Of a stretch of 64,000 bases of DNA, positions 43,552 through 55,365 are shown piece after piece. Position 1 is the first letter of the stretch. Each line of letters starts with the position of its first letter. The notes under the pieces were generated by a model. The model made no database searches, was not told where the DNA came from, and saw only the letters and a list, made by a program, of their open reading frames with translations. The translations under genes and the position numbers were made by a program. Location: assembly GCF_030247185.1 (NCBI RefSeq), contig NC_080572.1:101919698-101983697 (forward strand). Reading direction: 5' to 3'. The DNA is from Malaya genurostris (lineage: Eukaryota; Arthropoda; Insecta; Diptera; Culicidae).

Positions 43552-45764
43552 CCTGTTTTAATCCACCTAGTGGTGTAATGATGCCTTTCTCATGTACATA
43601 TAATATTGTGGTATTCTATTCAAAAATTTTCTCTTCGATTCTCGAAAGAAACCAAGTGATTGTTTATGCATAACATACAGAAAAAACAGTGCTTTGATTG
43701 CGTAATCCATCCTTAAGAGAACGAAATGGGTTCAATATTATATGCACTTCCGGCACCGGAATCCGAGAACCGGTATAATCGAAGTCGGTTCGTACAGCCA
43801 CCAACTAACATGACACACAAACTCTTCTAGTACGCACCCTATAACTCCGGATTTGGAAGTCGGATCCGGATGAAATTCAGGAATTCCGTATGGGACCGGG
43901 AGACCTTTCATTTGAATCTAAGTTTGTGGAAATCGGTCAAACCATCGCTTAGAAAAGTGAGTGAGATCCATTTTGGTATATATGACCATTATTTCTGGTA
44001 CTTTCAGAACCGGATACCGGGAACCAGGATAGCCGGAATCGGTTTGTTTAGTTGCCTACTGATAATGACTATCGATTTGTGTAGTTTTGAGACCAGTTTA
44101 GAAAAATTTTCACGTATTTTGTTTCACCGGTTTAAGTGACGGTGTACAATATTGAACACACTTTACCCTATAATTCCGGAACCGGAAGTCGGATCCGGAT
44201 GAAATTCAGGAATTCCGTATGGGACCGGGAGACCTTTCATTTGAATCTAAGTTTGTGGAAATCGGTCAAACCATCGCTGAGAAAAGTGAGTGAGATCCAA
44301 TTTGGTATATATGACCATTATTTCTGGTACTTTCGGAACCGGATACCGGGAACCAGGATAGCCGGAATCGGTTTGTTTAGTTGCCTACTGATAATGACTA
44401 TCGATTTGTGTAGTTTTTAAACCAGTTTAGAAAAACATTCACGTATTTTGTTTCGCCGGTTTAAGTGGCGGTGTACAATATTGAACACACTTTACCCTAT
44501 AATTCCGGAACCGGAAGTCGGATCCGGATGAAATTCAGGAATTCCGTATGGGACTGGAAGACCTTTCATTTGAATCTAAGTTTGTGGAAATCGGTCAAAC
44601 CATCGCTGAGAAAAGTGAGTGAGATCCATTTTGGTATATATGACCATTATTTCTGGTACTTTCGGAACCGGATACCGGAAACCAGGATAGCCGGAATCGG
44701 TTTGTTTAGTTGCCTACTGATAATGACTATCGATTTGTGTAGTTTTGAGACCAATTTAGAAAAAATTTCACGTGTTTTGTTTCGCCGGTTTAAGTGACGG
44801 TGTACAATATTGAACACACTTTACCCTATAATTCCCGAACCGGAAGTCGGATCCGGATGAAAATCAGGAATTCCTTATGGGACCGGAAGACCTTTCATTT
44901 GAGTCTTAGTTTGTGGAAATCGGTCAAACCATCGCTGAGAAATGTGAGTGAGATCCATTTTGGTATATATGACCATTATTTTTGGTACTTTCGGAACCGG
45001 ATACCGGGGGCCAGGATAGCCGGAATCGGTTTGTTTAGTTGCCTACTGATAATGACTATCGATTTGTGTAGTTTTGAGACCAGTTTAGAAAAACATTCAT
45101 GTGTTGTGTTTCGCCGGTTTAAGTGACGGTGTACAATATTGAACACACTTTATCCTATAATTCCGGAACCGGAAGTCGGATCCGGATGAAATTCAGGAAT
45201 TCCGTATGGGACCGGGAGACCTTTCATTTGAACCTAAGTTTGTGGAAATCGGTCAAACCATCGGTGAGAAAAGTGAGTGAGATCCATTTTGGTATATATG
45301 ACCACTATTTCTGGTACTTCCGGAACCGGATACCGGGAACCAGGATAGCCGGAATCGGTTTGTTTGGTTGCCTACTGATAATGACTATCGACTTGTGTAG
45401 TTTTGAGACCAGTTTAGATTTTTTTTAACGTTTTTTGTTTCACCGGCTTAAGTGACGGTGTACAATATTGAACACACTTTACCCTATAACTCCGGAACCG
45501 GAAGTCGGATCCGGAAGAAATTCAGGAATTCCGTATGGGACTATGAGGCCTTCCATTTGAATCCTAGTTTGTCAAAATCGCTTCAGCCTGCTTCGAGAAA
45601 ACCTAGTGAGATTATTTGACACATACACACACATACATACACACACGCAGACATTGCTCAGCTCGATGAACTGAGTCGAATGGTATATGACACTTGGCCT
45701 TCCGGGCCAATTTTCACTAGTCGGTTTTTCAAGTGATTGCATAACCTTTCTATATGAGAAAGGC
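43552..45764 (+). mobile_element. Non-autonomous element with expanded 329-bp core
   Basis: The left terminus CCTGTTTTAATCCACCTAG with GCCTTTCTCAT and the right terminus AAGTGATTGCATAACC with CTATATGAGAAAGGC form short inverted ends (GCCTTTCTCATAT and ATATGAGAAAGGC). Five A residues flank each side. The shorter relative at 53969..54508 has the same ends, and the difference (about 1.67 kb) is close to five 329-bp units. No transposase is encoded. Confidence 0.75.
43840..45570 (+). repeat. 329-bp tandem array, about five units
   Basis: GTGACGGTGTACAATATTG-type landmarks occur at 44136, 44465 (GTGGCGG variant), 44794, 45123 and 45452, each exactly 329 bases apart with no length change. An upstream unit starts inside at about 43840 and the last is partial. 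Each unit carries CCGGAACCGGAAGTCGGATC, ACCTTTCATTTGAA and GATACCGG.AACCAGGATAG. Apparent overlapping ORFs of about 110 codons begin with GTG and follow from the unit length. Confidence 0.95.
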
Positions 45765-45789
45765 AAAAAGGAAGGAAATGTTTGTTAAA

Positions 45790-46960
45790 AGCTTTGCGTT
45801 TCTCATATAGAACGACTTTTAAACCGAGGCACGGAGAACCGAATGCCATACACCATTCGTTTCAACTCGACGAACTGAACTAATGTCTGTGTGTGTATGT
45901 GTATGTATGAGTGTGTAACAAAAATTTTCATTCTGTTTTCTCGAAAAAAGTTAAACCGATCTTCACAAACGAAGATTCAAATTTTGATCACATACCAAGT
46001 TCCTGAATTTTGTTTGGATCCTACTTCCGATTTCGAAATTACAGGGTAAAATGTACCAAAAAGTGAAAATAATGTCAGTATATTGTGTCATATGTAGTTC
46101 AACCGATTTTAACATCTTAAATTCAACTAAGAGGTGTTCAGATACCATAAGAATATCGCGTTTTTTATTCAGATCCGGTCTCCGGTTACGAAGGTAGAGA
46201 GCTTAGAGTAAAAACATCAAATTCAAGAGTATTTTTTTATAGGTAACGGATTCTTTAAATTAGTTAATAAATTTTTCTAGTTTGCATATCAAGAAGGTCT
46301 ACTGCTAATTTTGATCAAATCAAACTCAACTCAACTCATAGAAAATCGTAAAATATTTTCTAAGTTGTGCTTAAAATTGATCCAATTTGTATGACATGTT
46401 AGTTTATGGTCATAGGAACTGTTTCTAGTAATGCTGATCCCGTCATTTTTTAAAACCGTCATTTTTATCGAAGGTGTAGAAAATTTTGTGAATTCTGTTA
46501 AATTGGGCTTAAAAGTTTTTCAGTTTGCAGTTTATAAAAAATTTTATAATGTATCTGGCTTCATTTCCTCAAATATAATTGAATCGATTTTCACTAACTT
46601 GAATTCAAATGTAGTATTCAAATGAACCAATATTAGGTAAAAGAAGTCCTCAAAACCGGTTTCTAAACGTTTTAATTATAAATATTTTGTTCTTTTTTGC
46701 TAGAAGATAATGAATACAATGAGAAAGAAATGATTATACCGCTAGGTATGGTCATTTTACATACTACATTTAAATTTATGTTAAAGAAAGTCGATTCTAT
46801 GGTATTTGAGAGATGGAAGTGAGCTCCATTTTAATGATTTTGACTACTACTTCCGGCACTTCCGAAACTGAAAACTACCGGTATCCAGTGATATTTGGTT
46901 CATTCAGCCATCATCTATAATGAACTACAAATTGAAATAGTTCTGAGCCCAATTTTAAAG
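45790..46960 (-). repeat. Diverged reverse-orientation copy of the same family
   Basis: The minus strand reads family landmarks in order (microsatellite tail at about 45885..45915, CCTACTTCCGATTTCGAAAT at about 46019, later CACTTCCGGCACTTCC-like at about 46850 in plus). It lies next to the 43552 element in opposite orientation. No gene; 46430..46625 holds a chance frame. Confidence 0.5.
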
Positions 46961-47255
46961 AATTCCCATATTGTAATTGTATTAAAAAAATATCAATAAA
47001 TCGCCATCTTGCATTTAAATCGAGTTAAAACATTGCTTTCCAGCAATTATTCGTCTTAACAGTTTCAAAAATATAGCATTCGAATATTGCCCTAGCACAT
47101 ATATTCATATTTTGCAAAGTAAGTTTGTAAAGAAATTTTACGTTATTTTCAATTTACTTCATAAAAGAAGATTACGTTATTCGGGATTTGGTTTGTAAAA
47201 AAAGATACTTCGTTAAAAAAAACTCTTGGTAAATGGAGGCTTCGGAGTATTTAGA
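46960..47255 (+). repeat. Diverged fold-back repeat with intact LINE target site
   Basis: ATCAATAAATCGCCATCTTGC marks the unit end, then AAGTTTGTAAAGAAATTTTACG and a terminus-like AAATGGAGGCTTCGGAGTA. Its continuity at 47100..47160 shows what the 33.6-kb LINE disrupted. Confidence 0.55.
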
Positions 47256-47634
47256 ATAAATAATTAGCATGGTTTCGACCTATATTTCGGAATGAGAAAA
47301 CAAAACAAACAAAAAATCTATGCATAATTTCTTACACACGCTTCGATCACTAGAGTTCAAGAAAGAGGTAAATAATACTGTTAGTAATAAAAACGAACAC
47401 TATTATTAATTGATCGGTCGATCAGTACATACATATAAGATTCAGTGACAAATTACCAATGGTAATAATTATGACATAATTCTTTTCTCATCGAACAATA
47501 GAAGCCGTCTGGAAGAATTCAACCTGAAAATCATGGATCTTGTAAATACTCAAATTTCCTATCTGTCATCGCCCGGATATTTATGGAATAAATATGGTAA
47601 AAATAATCCCAACGCTTTTCCGCCCGCTACTTAC

Positions 47635-47788
47635 CTGAGTATTCCTGGTATAGCCATAACCGAGAAATCTTTCATCGTGGGGTGGAACAGTGTCCGGAGC
47701 GACGTAAAATGGCTCATACAAGAACTCGAAATTTGTTACGTTATGCGAAACGCGTGTTTCATCGCTCTCCGAAACTTCAGCTTGCCAT
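47635..47788 (-). CDS. GT49 glycosyltransferase, internal exon (B4GAT1-like)
   Basis: A 154-bp exon. The acceptor TTAATTCACAG ends at 47789 and the donor GTAAGT lies at 47634..47629. The upstream exon ends in AG after TTTTCC, and this exon begins A TGG CAA, so the split Arg codon is restored. Residues across the exon include RVSHNVTNFEFLYEPFY, VPPHDERFLGYGY and TRNTQ, the conserved segment of beta-1,4-glucuronyltransferase 1 and related GT49 proteins after the DxD domain. Conserved sequence, consensus splice sites and matching phase make the assignment strong. The family needs a further C-terminal exon, which is not found below this one in the window. Confidence 0.9.
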
Positions 47789-47849
47789 CTGTGAATTAAA
47801 AGATTAGGAGAAGACTTGTTAACATCGCTTCGCAGCTGCCAACACACTT

Positions 47850-49055
47850 AATAATGTCATTTACATCGTCTAATCAGCTGATGATTTTTGAAACGCTCAA
47901 CGAAATTCCACAGCTTCATTAAACTTATATAGCCCTTACTAGGAACCCGAGCTTAGCTTTATGTCACCATAAAATAGAAGCACACTAATCTATCCGATAG
48001 CACTCCCTCATCAACAACCTCCCTGAGATCGCATCACATCACATCACAAGAAGTCCGTGTTCTGTTCGTCACCGGAACCACTCAGGCAACCCCAAAGCAC
48101 GCATCTAAATCAAAGCATTATTACTTTATGATCTTCTAAATTATCACAGTGAATGTCTCTCCTCCGAGATGGTTTTCCTTACCCCATCCCAAAAGAAAAG
48201 AAGCGAGCAAAGCATAAATGGGATACGGTTGTGGCTGAAATCGGAATGAAACGGAAGCACGGGGTATTTTCCCTGGTTTGTCTACTTTCCAGAAGGCCAA
48301 TGCGAACGGAAACGCCACTGTGTGATCGTAAAACCGAACGAAGAACGATTCGTTAAATGATGGGTCCCCTTGTGTCATTGCAGCCCGAGCGATCCCGATC
48401 CAGAAGCGGACGCCCAAACAGCATCTTAGCAGTGACCGTGCATCAGTTTGGTTTAGCCAGCAAACAAATGAAAAACCGAACAATGAATGGACATAAAATT
48501 GTAGACTTTATGGGGGAATGCTTTTTCCTGTCGAGGTTTTTTAGGCGTGATTTTGGTGGTGCATTGTTTTTCGTTTTATTGGTCGCTTTTAGTCGAAGCT
48601 GTCACATTTATTTTGCTTAGCGAAGAATGTGCCTCGGCTGGAAGTGCTATAAAAGTTTAAATATTAGCTTCGATTTCTGAATTCTAGAGCATTTTTAATC
48701 TGCCAACAGAGTATTTCTTTTATTATAATTTTGCACTATTCGCAAAAAAAGTCAATAAGATCAGGGTGAAATGCAACAATAATCAAAATTATTCCAAACG
48801 ACGATCAATCAGCACCAAGGACCTAAGTTTTAAATCACTTGAAATTAGGGTAGAGCACAAACAATCTTATAATTAATAATCGGTTTTGTTGAGCATTTGG
48901 GATCTTGATCCGTACCAAATTATTTATTTCAAAACGTGCTCAATGCACCTAGAAGTAAGATGATACCTTTTCTTATAAACCAGCATAAGCTTTTCGCGTG
49001 AATAAACCTCATTGTGTTTAGTTTTCATGAAATTATTTTCATGACTGGGAACTAT
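47850..49055. other. Intronic, no gene recognised
   Basis: Relatively unique, with a GC-richer part at 48130..48480. Overlapping frames of 67-115 codons exist on both strands with no homology I recognise. This could contain regulatory DNA, but I see no specific site. Confidence 0.4.
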
Positions 49056-49059
49056 AAGA

Positions 49060-50290
49060 TGAATCGAAATCTTCATCATGGAACTGTAAGATGAATCGAA
49101 ATCTTTTGAATCTAAACAAGTGACAACCGATGAAGCAATCCATGAGATGTAGAAGTGAGTTTCTCTTTAAAGTTTTTGTCATTATTTATGTTACTTCCAG
49201 AAACGGTATTCAGAGACCAACCTAACCAAAAATAGTTCGTATGTACACGAATTAGTATGACGAATAAATCGAAATAGTTTTGAGCCCAACTTTGAAGATT
49301 TTTTTGTATCGTCATCTTCTATGACGGTTAGAATTTCAAAAATTCATCACCCTGTAATTTACAAATTGGAAGTCGGAATCGGATAAAACTCATCAATTTT
49401 GTATGGGACCATAAGTTTATTTAATTTGAATTTTTGTTTATTAAATTAGTTTTGGCCTTCTTCTAGCTTCTTTTTTCCCGATACTTTCGGAAATAGAAGA
49501 GAAACGGATCCTAGAGAAATCGTAGTGCGTTCCTAATATTTTTTTTGGGTACCTTCCGGGATCGAAAATCGAATACCGTTAAAACTGAAATAAGTTTATT
49601 TGGTCGTCGACTCTCAAAATCTGTGAACCCGATAGACCCGATAAATCCGATAAATTTATGTGAAATGTTTACACTAATCACCCTGTACCCCTCGTAGCTG
49701 GCTGATCCGATTTCATCCATCTAACAAAATGATATTTCAATTTCATTACATACATCATCCTGTAGTTCCGAAACCAGAAGTAAGTTAAATAAGTAAGTAA
49801 GAAATCAATTTTCACACTGTGCATAGTCTTTTAGGTGCTAAGAAAAAATTGCATGAAACAGTATCGATACTCGTGTTTCACTTTGCTCCGAAACATTGCT
49901 TTATCATCAAGCGCGTAAAACTCCTACTACTGCAATAGAGCGAGAAGTCGCTTACATAAAAACATCGATATCTCTGTTACAAATGAACGGATTTTAACAA
50001 TCTAAGGCTTGCTAGATAGAAGAAACTAAGTTTACAAACATATTCTGTTTCAAGGTCAATTGTGACAGATATTGAAAAATTTGACATAAAACTTCGTATA
50101 ACTCAAAAAGTAAACAGACCTTTCATTTACGAATTTTCTTATCAAAATCGGTCCAGTTATCTCTGAGATCTCGACCTCTTTGTTAACAACACACATACAG
50201 ACACACAAAGGTACACACACGGATATTGGCTCAGTTCGTCGAGCTGAATGGATAGGTATATGACACCTGGCCCTCAGGGCCTCGGAAAAT
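49060..50290 (+). repeat. Diverged GGAACCGGAAGTCGG family copy
   Basis: Landmarks in family order: CACCCTGTAATTTACAAATTGGAAGTCGG-like at about 49350, AATTTGAAT at about 49420, then ACACACATACAGACACACAAAGG and CTGGCCCTCAGGGCCTCGG near the right end (50190..50290). Heavily mutated, no gene. Confidence 0.5.
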
Positions 50291-50299
50291 TTTTCTAAA

Positions 50300-51039
50300 G
50301 TTTAAGCGAATTCTATACTTATTTTTTATATTTATAAAATAAAACCATGATAATCACGAGTCGCCTACAATAATCAGCTGGCAACATGTCAATATTGTCA
50401 TAATGCGAGAAACAAACGGTTACCAGATGACATTTAGGTCAATATCCTATTTGGCAGGCTATCTGCAGCTATTGAAAACGCAGGCAGAATTTTGTCATAA
50501 AAGGCACTTGAGTAAAAGGTACCAAAAAACAGCATTTGTCGTTTTGGAAACACCTCAGGGAAAAGCAACTACTTTAGTCGAATTAAGTTTCATGCCACTG
50601 ACTCAAAGGCAGACAGAAAAAATATGAGACTGATTCGGTTTATTTTTTCAACAATGCATGGATGTTCTGAGCTACATTTTTATTTACTTAAATAGAAGTT
50701 TAGGTTTTTAGTATGAATTGAAACACAAGAAAACTTATATTGGATGCTTTTATCATTGAAACGACTTGGCTGCTTTAATCAAGAGATATATTCTAGTCAG
50801 AAGCATTGAACACGTTTTTCTTGAGACCCCTTACTATTTTTTGCTGGTATTATTTATATTTGTATCCTCAAATAATCGTCTGTTATAAACAAATAATAGT
50901 AAACGTTTTAAAATACCAATATTTGGCAGAAATAAAGACATTTTGTTTAAATTAGAAATACACATGGGGTTTCACAGTAAATTATCTGAATCGTAATTAA
51001 TTCAAGAACTTTCAAAACATGCAGTTCTAAGAAGTATAT
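50300..51039. other. Intronic, no gene recognised
   Basis: A+T-rich with one 74-codon plus frame (50403..50627) without recognisable homology. Confidence 0.4.
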
Positions 51040-52030
51040 TTTATTATTTTGTCGTTGATACTATTGACTTTATTATGGGGAGCCTTTTCAAAATGTACCC
51101 TCTGAGGGAGGGGATCTGGGTCATTTCGCCGAAAGCCATTTCGCCAAAAGAGTCATTTCGCCGAAAGGGTCATTTCGCCGAAAGTCTTTTCGCCGAAAGT
51201 CATTTCGCCGAAAGCCATTTCGCCAAAAGAGTCATTTCGCCGAAAGGGTCGTTTCGCCGAAAGTCATTTCGCCGAATGCCATTTCGCCGAAAGAGTAATT
51301 TTGCCGAATTCGTCATTAGGCTTAGTATCGTAATTGGAATTGATGAAAGAAGACAAATAAAAAAATGGTTATGTTTACTCTCGTTTTGTTGACCTACAAT
51401 CGTACTTCTGATATGATCCAGAGACTTGAATAATTTTTGTAGGTTTATTCATGATCCTCAGAACGGAATTCCCAAAATATCTTGTTGACTTTATTAGTGT
51501 AGCAATCAGGCAATTGTTTGCGGAATTTGCCGGTAACTGAGTGCAGATCGAAAAATATCTAATGCGGCTTCGCCACATCGTTTTGTTCGTATGCTATCCA
51601 ACCTCGCTATCGCTCGTTCGGACCTAACTGAAGTAAAAAAATAACTTTGAGTAGACCGGGCAAACGAGGCGGTTACAGGTTTGTATGCAAGAGGCCGCCG
51701 CTTCCGACGGCGGGTCGGCGGTCAACTCAGCTGGCGTCGCCTCGGCGGCTTTGTGCCGCCGAACCATTTTGGCTTTGGTTATGTGGCTGCGCCACATGCG
51801 GAGATTTAATGCAAAAGAATATTTTTGACCCTAAAAAAATTACCCTTTCGGCGAAATGGCTTTCGACGAAATGACCCGCTCCCCTGAGAAAGTGATGAGT
51901 TTTTGATCGTGAATATCTCTTGTTGTATCTAATGTATCAACATTATTTTTGCTTCATGCAATCGGAAATATGATCATTAATTTATGATAACATTTTCAGT
52001 TGCATAACATGATCACGAATAATTGAAAAT
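51040..52030 (+). repeat. Dispersed repeat split by a palindromic insertion
   Basis: The parts 51040..51108 and 51886..52030 together match 38746..38995 (TATGGGGAGCCTTTTCAAAA, then ATCGTGAATATCTC and GAAATATGATCA). Confidence 0.65.
51109..51885. mobile_element. Palindromic element with ATTTCGCCGAAAG minisatellite end
   Basis: The ends are inverted: GGGTCATTTCGCCGAAAGCC at 51118 against GGCTTTCGACGAAATGACCC ending at 51877, with further AGGGGA/TCCCCT pairing outward. The left arm is a minisatellite (51118..51305) of CATTTCGCCGAAAG units with variable 1-5 base linkers. The core (51640..51800) is strikingly GC-rich for this region. CTGAG flanks both sides and may be the target duplication. No transposase. 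Confidence 0.75.
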
Positions 52031-52985
52031 TAAAGCTTTCTGAAATGTTTGGTATTAACGAGTATCAGAGAAGAAAACACATGTCACGTGTTTGTGTTAG
52101 ATTTTCAGTCATGATTTTGAAAGCTCATCTTCAGGAGGATTTATATAATCTAACTATCAGTATATTCAAAATTGTATTGCAATAACACTGAAGTGTTTGA
52201 ATAGTACACTATTTAAAAACCTGTCTGAATTAACCCATGCCAGCACCAACCATTTAGAACGCGTTCTGAAGAAGAGAACAAAATATCTGCTGCTGTACTA
52301 CTGTATCGGTATAAAAGATGAACATTCATTTTTTCCCCATTATTTTCGGTGCCACGTTTGTCGAAGCAAGACATATGGGAGATCAACAGTGTAGAGGACA
52401 CGATTCTAGGTTCTAAATACAAGGATAATATTCTTCACAGAATATTTCCGCTGCTTTGTAAACCAATTCTATTTTACATGTTTATTATAAGGGATAGCGC
52501 ATGCACTTTTGAAAAGAACTGTTTCTAATATTTCCTATACTTTCGCTGTGTGTTATCATATTGAACTTATTATTATTGTATATGTTTCATATAGCCCACT
52601 TTTGATCTGTTCATATCGTGCTTTATATGGACACATTTTGAGTTTCACCGAGCCATTGTCATCCGTATTCACGTCAATCTGGTTATGCTGTTACATTACC
52701 CACCCGCCTATTTTGTTTTGATCAGTCACGAAGGTGTATTAGAGAAGCTTTCAACGATGAAAGAAAATTCAATAGCCAACAAACAATACGATGTTAGAAA
52801 CGTCCGATTCTCACCACAATCGTTGAAGTGATTACAATGATGTCTTTACAACAAGAAAAATGCGCAACAAAACGTTGGAAACTTGTTTGAAAAATTAAAT
52901 TGCCGTGGATAGATCGGAAAGCAAACTGATATTCATCACTAATTCGTATCCCGAGTGAATATGACAATCAAGGACTATTACCTCA
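52031..52985. other. Intronic, no gene recognised
   Basis: A+T-rich, with short frames only (up to 70 codons) and no recognisable homology. Confidence 0.45.
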
Positions 52986-53371
52986 GTCGGTGTTGAACAG
53001 TCGTTCGCACCGCACGCGAATAGCTCTTGGTTCCTGGAAATTTTTTCTGGCTACCTAGAGTTTCATTGATTCAAGGCTTCAGTCTTTTTCAAGGCTACTC
53101 GTATTACTAACAGTCTTTTTCAAGACTAACAATTAGTCATCCTTTCTCAAGGCTATACAAAGAGTGATATTCTAATATAATCAGTCTTTTACGAGACTAA
53201 GAAATTAAGTAGCCTTAAGGCTAGATATTCAAAGAACTATACTTCGAACTAATCAGTCTTTATAAAGACTACCACAAAATCAGTCTTTAACAAGACTTTT
53301 CCAAACTAGGATTCTAATCGAAGAATAATTTAGCCTAGCTAATTTAATTTCAAATTTCATTCATTTCAAAA

Positions 53372-55365
53372 ATGCCTGCGTCCAACCGGAAAGGCAACAA
53401 GCCTAAGGCTAAAAATAAGAAATAAATCACAATCCGTTATTCAACATTTTCCTAATAACATTCACGATCTTATAGGATCTGAATGTAAAAATAAAAGACA
53501 ACGGACGGATTTCCCTTCCGTTGATCCTATGCCGTCTAACAATATTTACGAGATTCTTCCTGAATCCGATTGTAGCGACACAGAAGAAGATTCTTCAAAA
53601 ATTCCCAAAATGGACGCTTGTCGTTCTGGGAAGAAACATCAATCTATGCCACCAGTGACGGTGATGATTTCCGACTTCAAAGCATTCCGGATTGAACTTT
53701 CTACTTTTCTCCCGGAAGTAAAAGTCTCATTTCAAATCGGACGAAGAGGAGCATGTCGAGTCTTGGTTGATGGATTGGAAGATTACGAACGTCTTATTCG
53801 ATATTTGTCCGAGAAATTTCATAAATTTTATTTATATTATATAAAATCAGACAGACCCTTCAAGGCTGTCTTGAAAGGCTTATCAAATGATCAAAGTACT
53901 GATGAAATTAAAAATGAATTAAAAGAATTGCTTGGTTTTGCCCCATCTCAAGTAATGCTTATGAAAAACCTGTTTTAATCCACCTAGTGGTGTAATGATG
54001 CCTTTCTCATATCAATCATACTATCATATATATTACTGTGGTATTCTTCTATTTCTTCGATTTTTCTTCGATTCTTAAAAGAATAACCGAAATAGATTTG
54101 TTGGACCGTCTACTGATAAAAACTATCAATTGGAAAAGATTTGAGGTCGATTTAGAAAACTTTTTACGGTTTTTCGCTCTTTTTAGTGATGGTATAAAAT
54201 TTTTAACACACTTTACCCTATCTTTCCGGATCCGAAAGTCGGATCCTGATGAAATTCAGGAATTACGTATGAGACCACAAGACCTTTCATTTGACTCTAA
54301 GTTTGTGAAAATCGGTTCAGCCATCTCCGAGAAAAGTTAGTGCAAAAAACGTTACATACACACATACGCACATACACACACATACATACACAGACATTTT
54401 GCGTACTCGACGAACTGAGTCGAATGGTATATGACACTCGGCTCTCTGGGCCTCGGTTCAAAAGTCGGTTTTCACAGTGATTGCATAACCTTTCTATGTG
54501 AGAAAGGCAAAAATAACGAATGGTACTTCTAAACCACGCTCTTGAATTTCCCATGAACTTTACCTAATACACTTCAATCGAAGTGACGTAAACTATTTGA
54601 AAACTTTAGAAAAAGTACGTTTCATTTCCCACATTAAAATTCATTGAATTGTGGTACATAGCATTCAAAAGACGTTTGTCCAATGAATGAAACCACAGAT
54701 AAATTTTCATGTTCAAATTGCGATGGAAATCATAAACCCAATTATTTGAAATGTCCTCTCAGGGAAAAATTTTAAACGCTTGTTCGCGTTTAAAATTTTT
54801 AACAAGTCAAATCAACGACCTTAAATTTACAGAACATACCTGAAAATCAAAAAACCGTTACAAATGCCACGCCTAATTCTTCTATGGAACTTATTTCTTC
54901 GAATTTAAAGCAAAACACAGGTACGCCTTCCAATTCGTCTTCTAACGAAAACAATTTATTTACAGGTAGATCGACCTCGTCATCATATTCTTCTAATGTC
55001 AGTTACGCTAGTGTAACAGATAGAAATCTACTACTTAATTCTTCTAATGTAAATAATCAAAACACAGGAACGCCTTGCAGTTCATCTTCTAACGAAAACA
55101 ATTTATTAATAGGTAGATCGGCCAAATCATCTTCTTCTAAAGGCAATCTACCTACCAATATTCCTTCAATGCCATTCGCTTCTTTAAATGAAGTCGATTT
55201 AGGCGATATAACTGAAAATGAAATGATCTACCTACAAAATCAACTTTTTCAAATGATCATCCGAATGAATTCGACTTCATCACTTTTTGAAGCATTTCAA
55301 ATCGGATGGCAATTTGCAAATAATATTATAATGAATTTAAAATTTAACAGTGATGTTAAATAATT
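53372..55365 (+). pseudogene. LINE ORF1 (Gag-like), broken
   Basis: Begins with ATG 53372 (PASNRKGNKPKAKNKK), meets an early stop or frameshift, and is clear again at 53529..53963 (acidic start, then VMISDFKAFRIELSTFLPEV and RRGACRVLVDGLEDYERL, ending SQVMLMK). It is cut by the MITE at 53969. It resumes after 54513 (ELYLIHF, LKTLEKVRFISHIKIH) with several stops, a cysteine-containing stretch near 54715..54765 and a serine/asparagine-rich tail (54884..55363). In Jockey LINEs this protein binds the element RNA. Confidence 0.8.
53969..54508 (+). mobile_element. MITE-like insertion in LINE ORF1
   Basis: 540 bp with the same termini as 43552..45764 but fewer than one core unit. Five A residues lie on both sides, so the exact duplication is hidden in the A runs. 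Matching the two halves of ORF1 suggests a 3-base duplication (AAA), but indels in the LINE make this uncertain. Confidence 0.8.

Noticed and set aside
43870..45428. Series of overlapping ORFs of about 90-110 codons (YNIEHTLPYNSGTGSRIRMK)
   Set aside because: They start with GTG, repeat because of the 329-bp array and overlap only because 329 is one less than a multiple of three. No protein-like constraint.
48136..48620. Overlapping ORFs of 67-115 codons on both strands as a small gene
   Set aside because: No homology, opposite-strand frames of similar quality, and intronic position. Likely chance in a GC-richer stretch.
51118..51305. CRISPR-like regular short repeats
   Set aside because: The linkers are 1-5 bases, not spacers, the unit is palindromic and the context is a eukaryotic intron. 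It is a minisatellite arm of a fold-back element.
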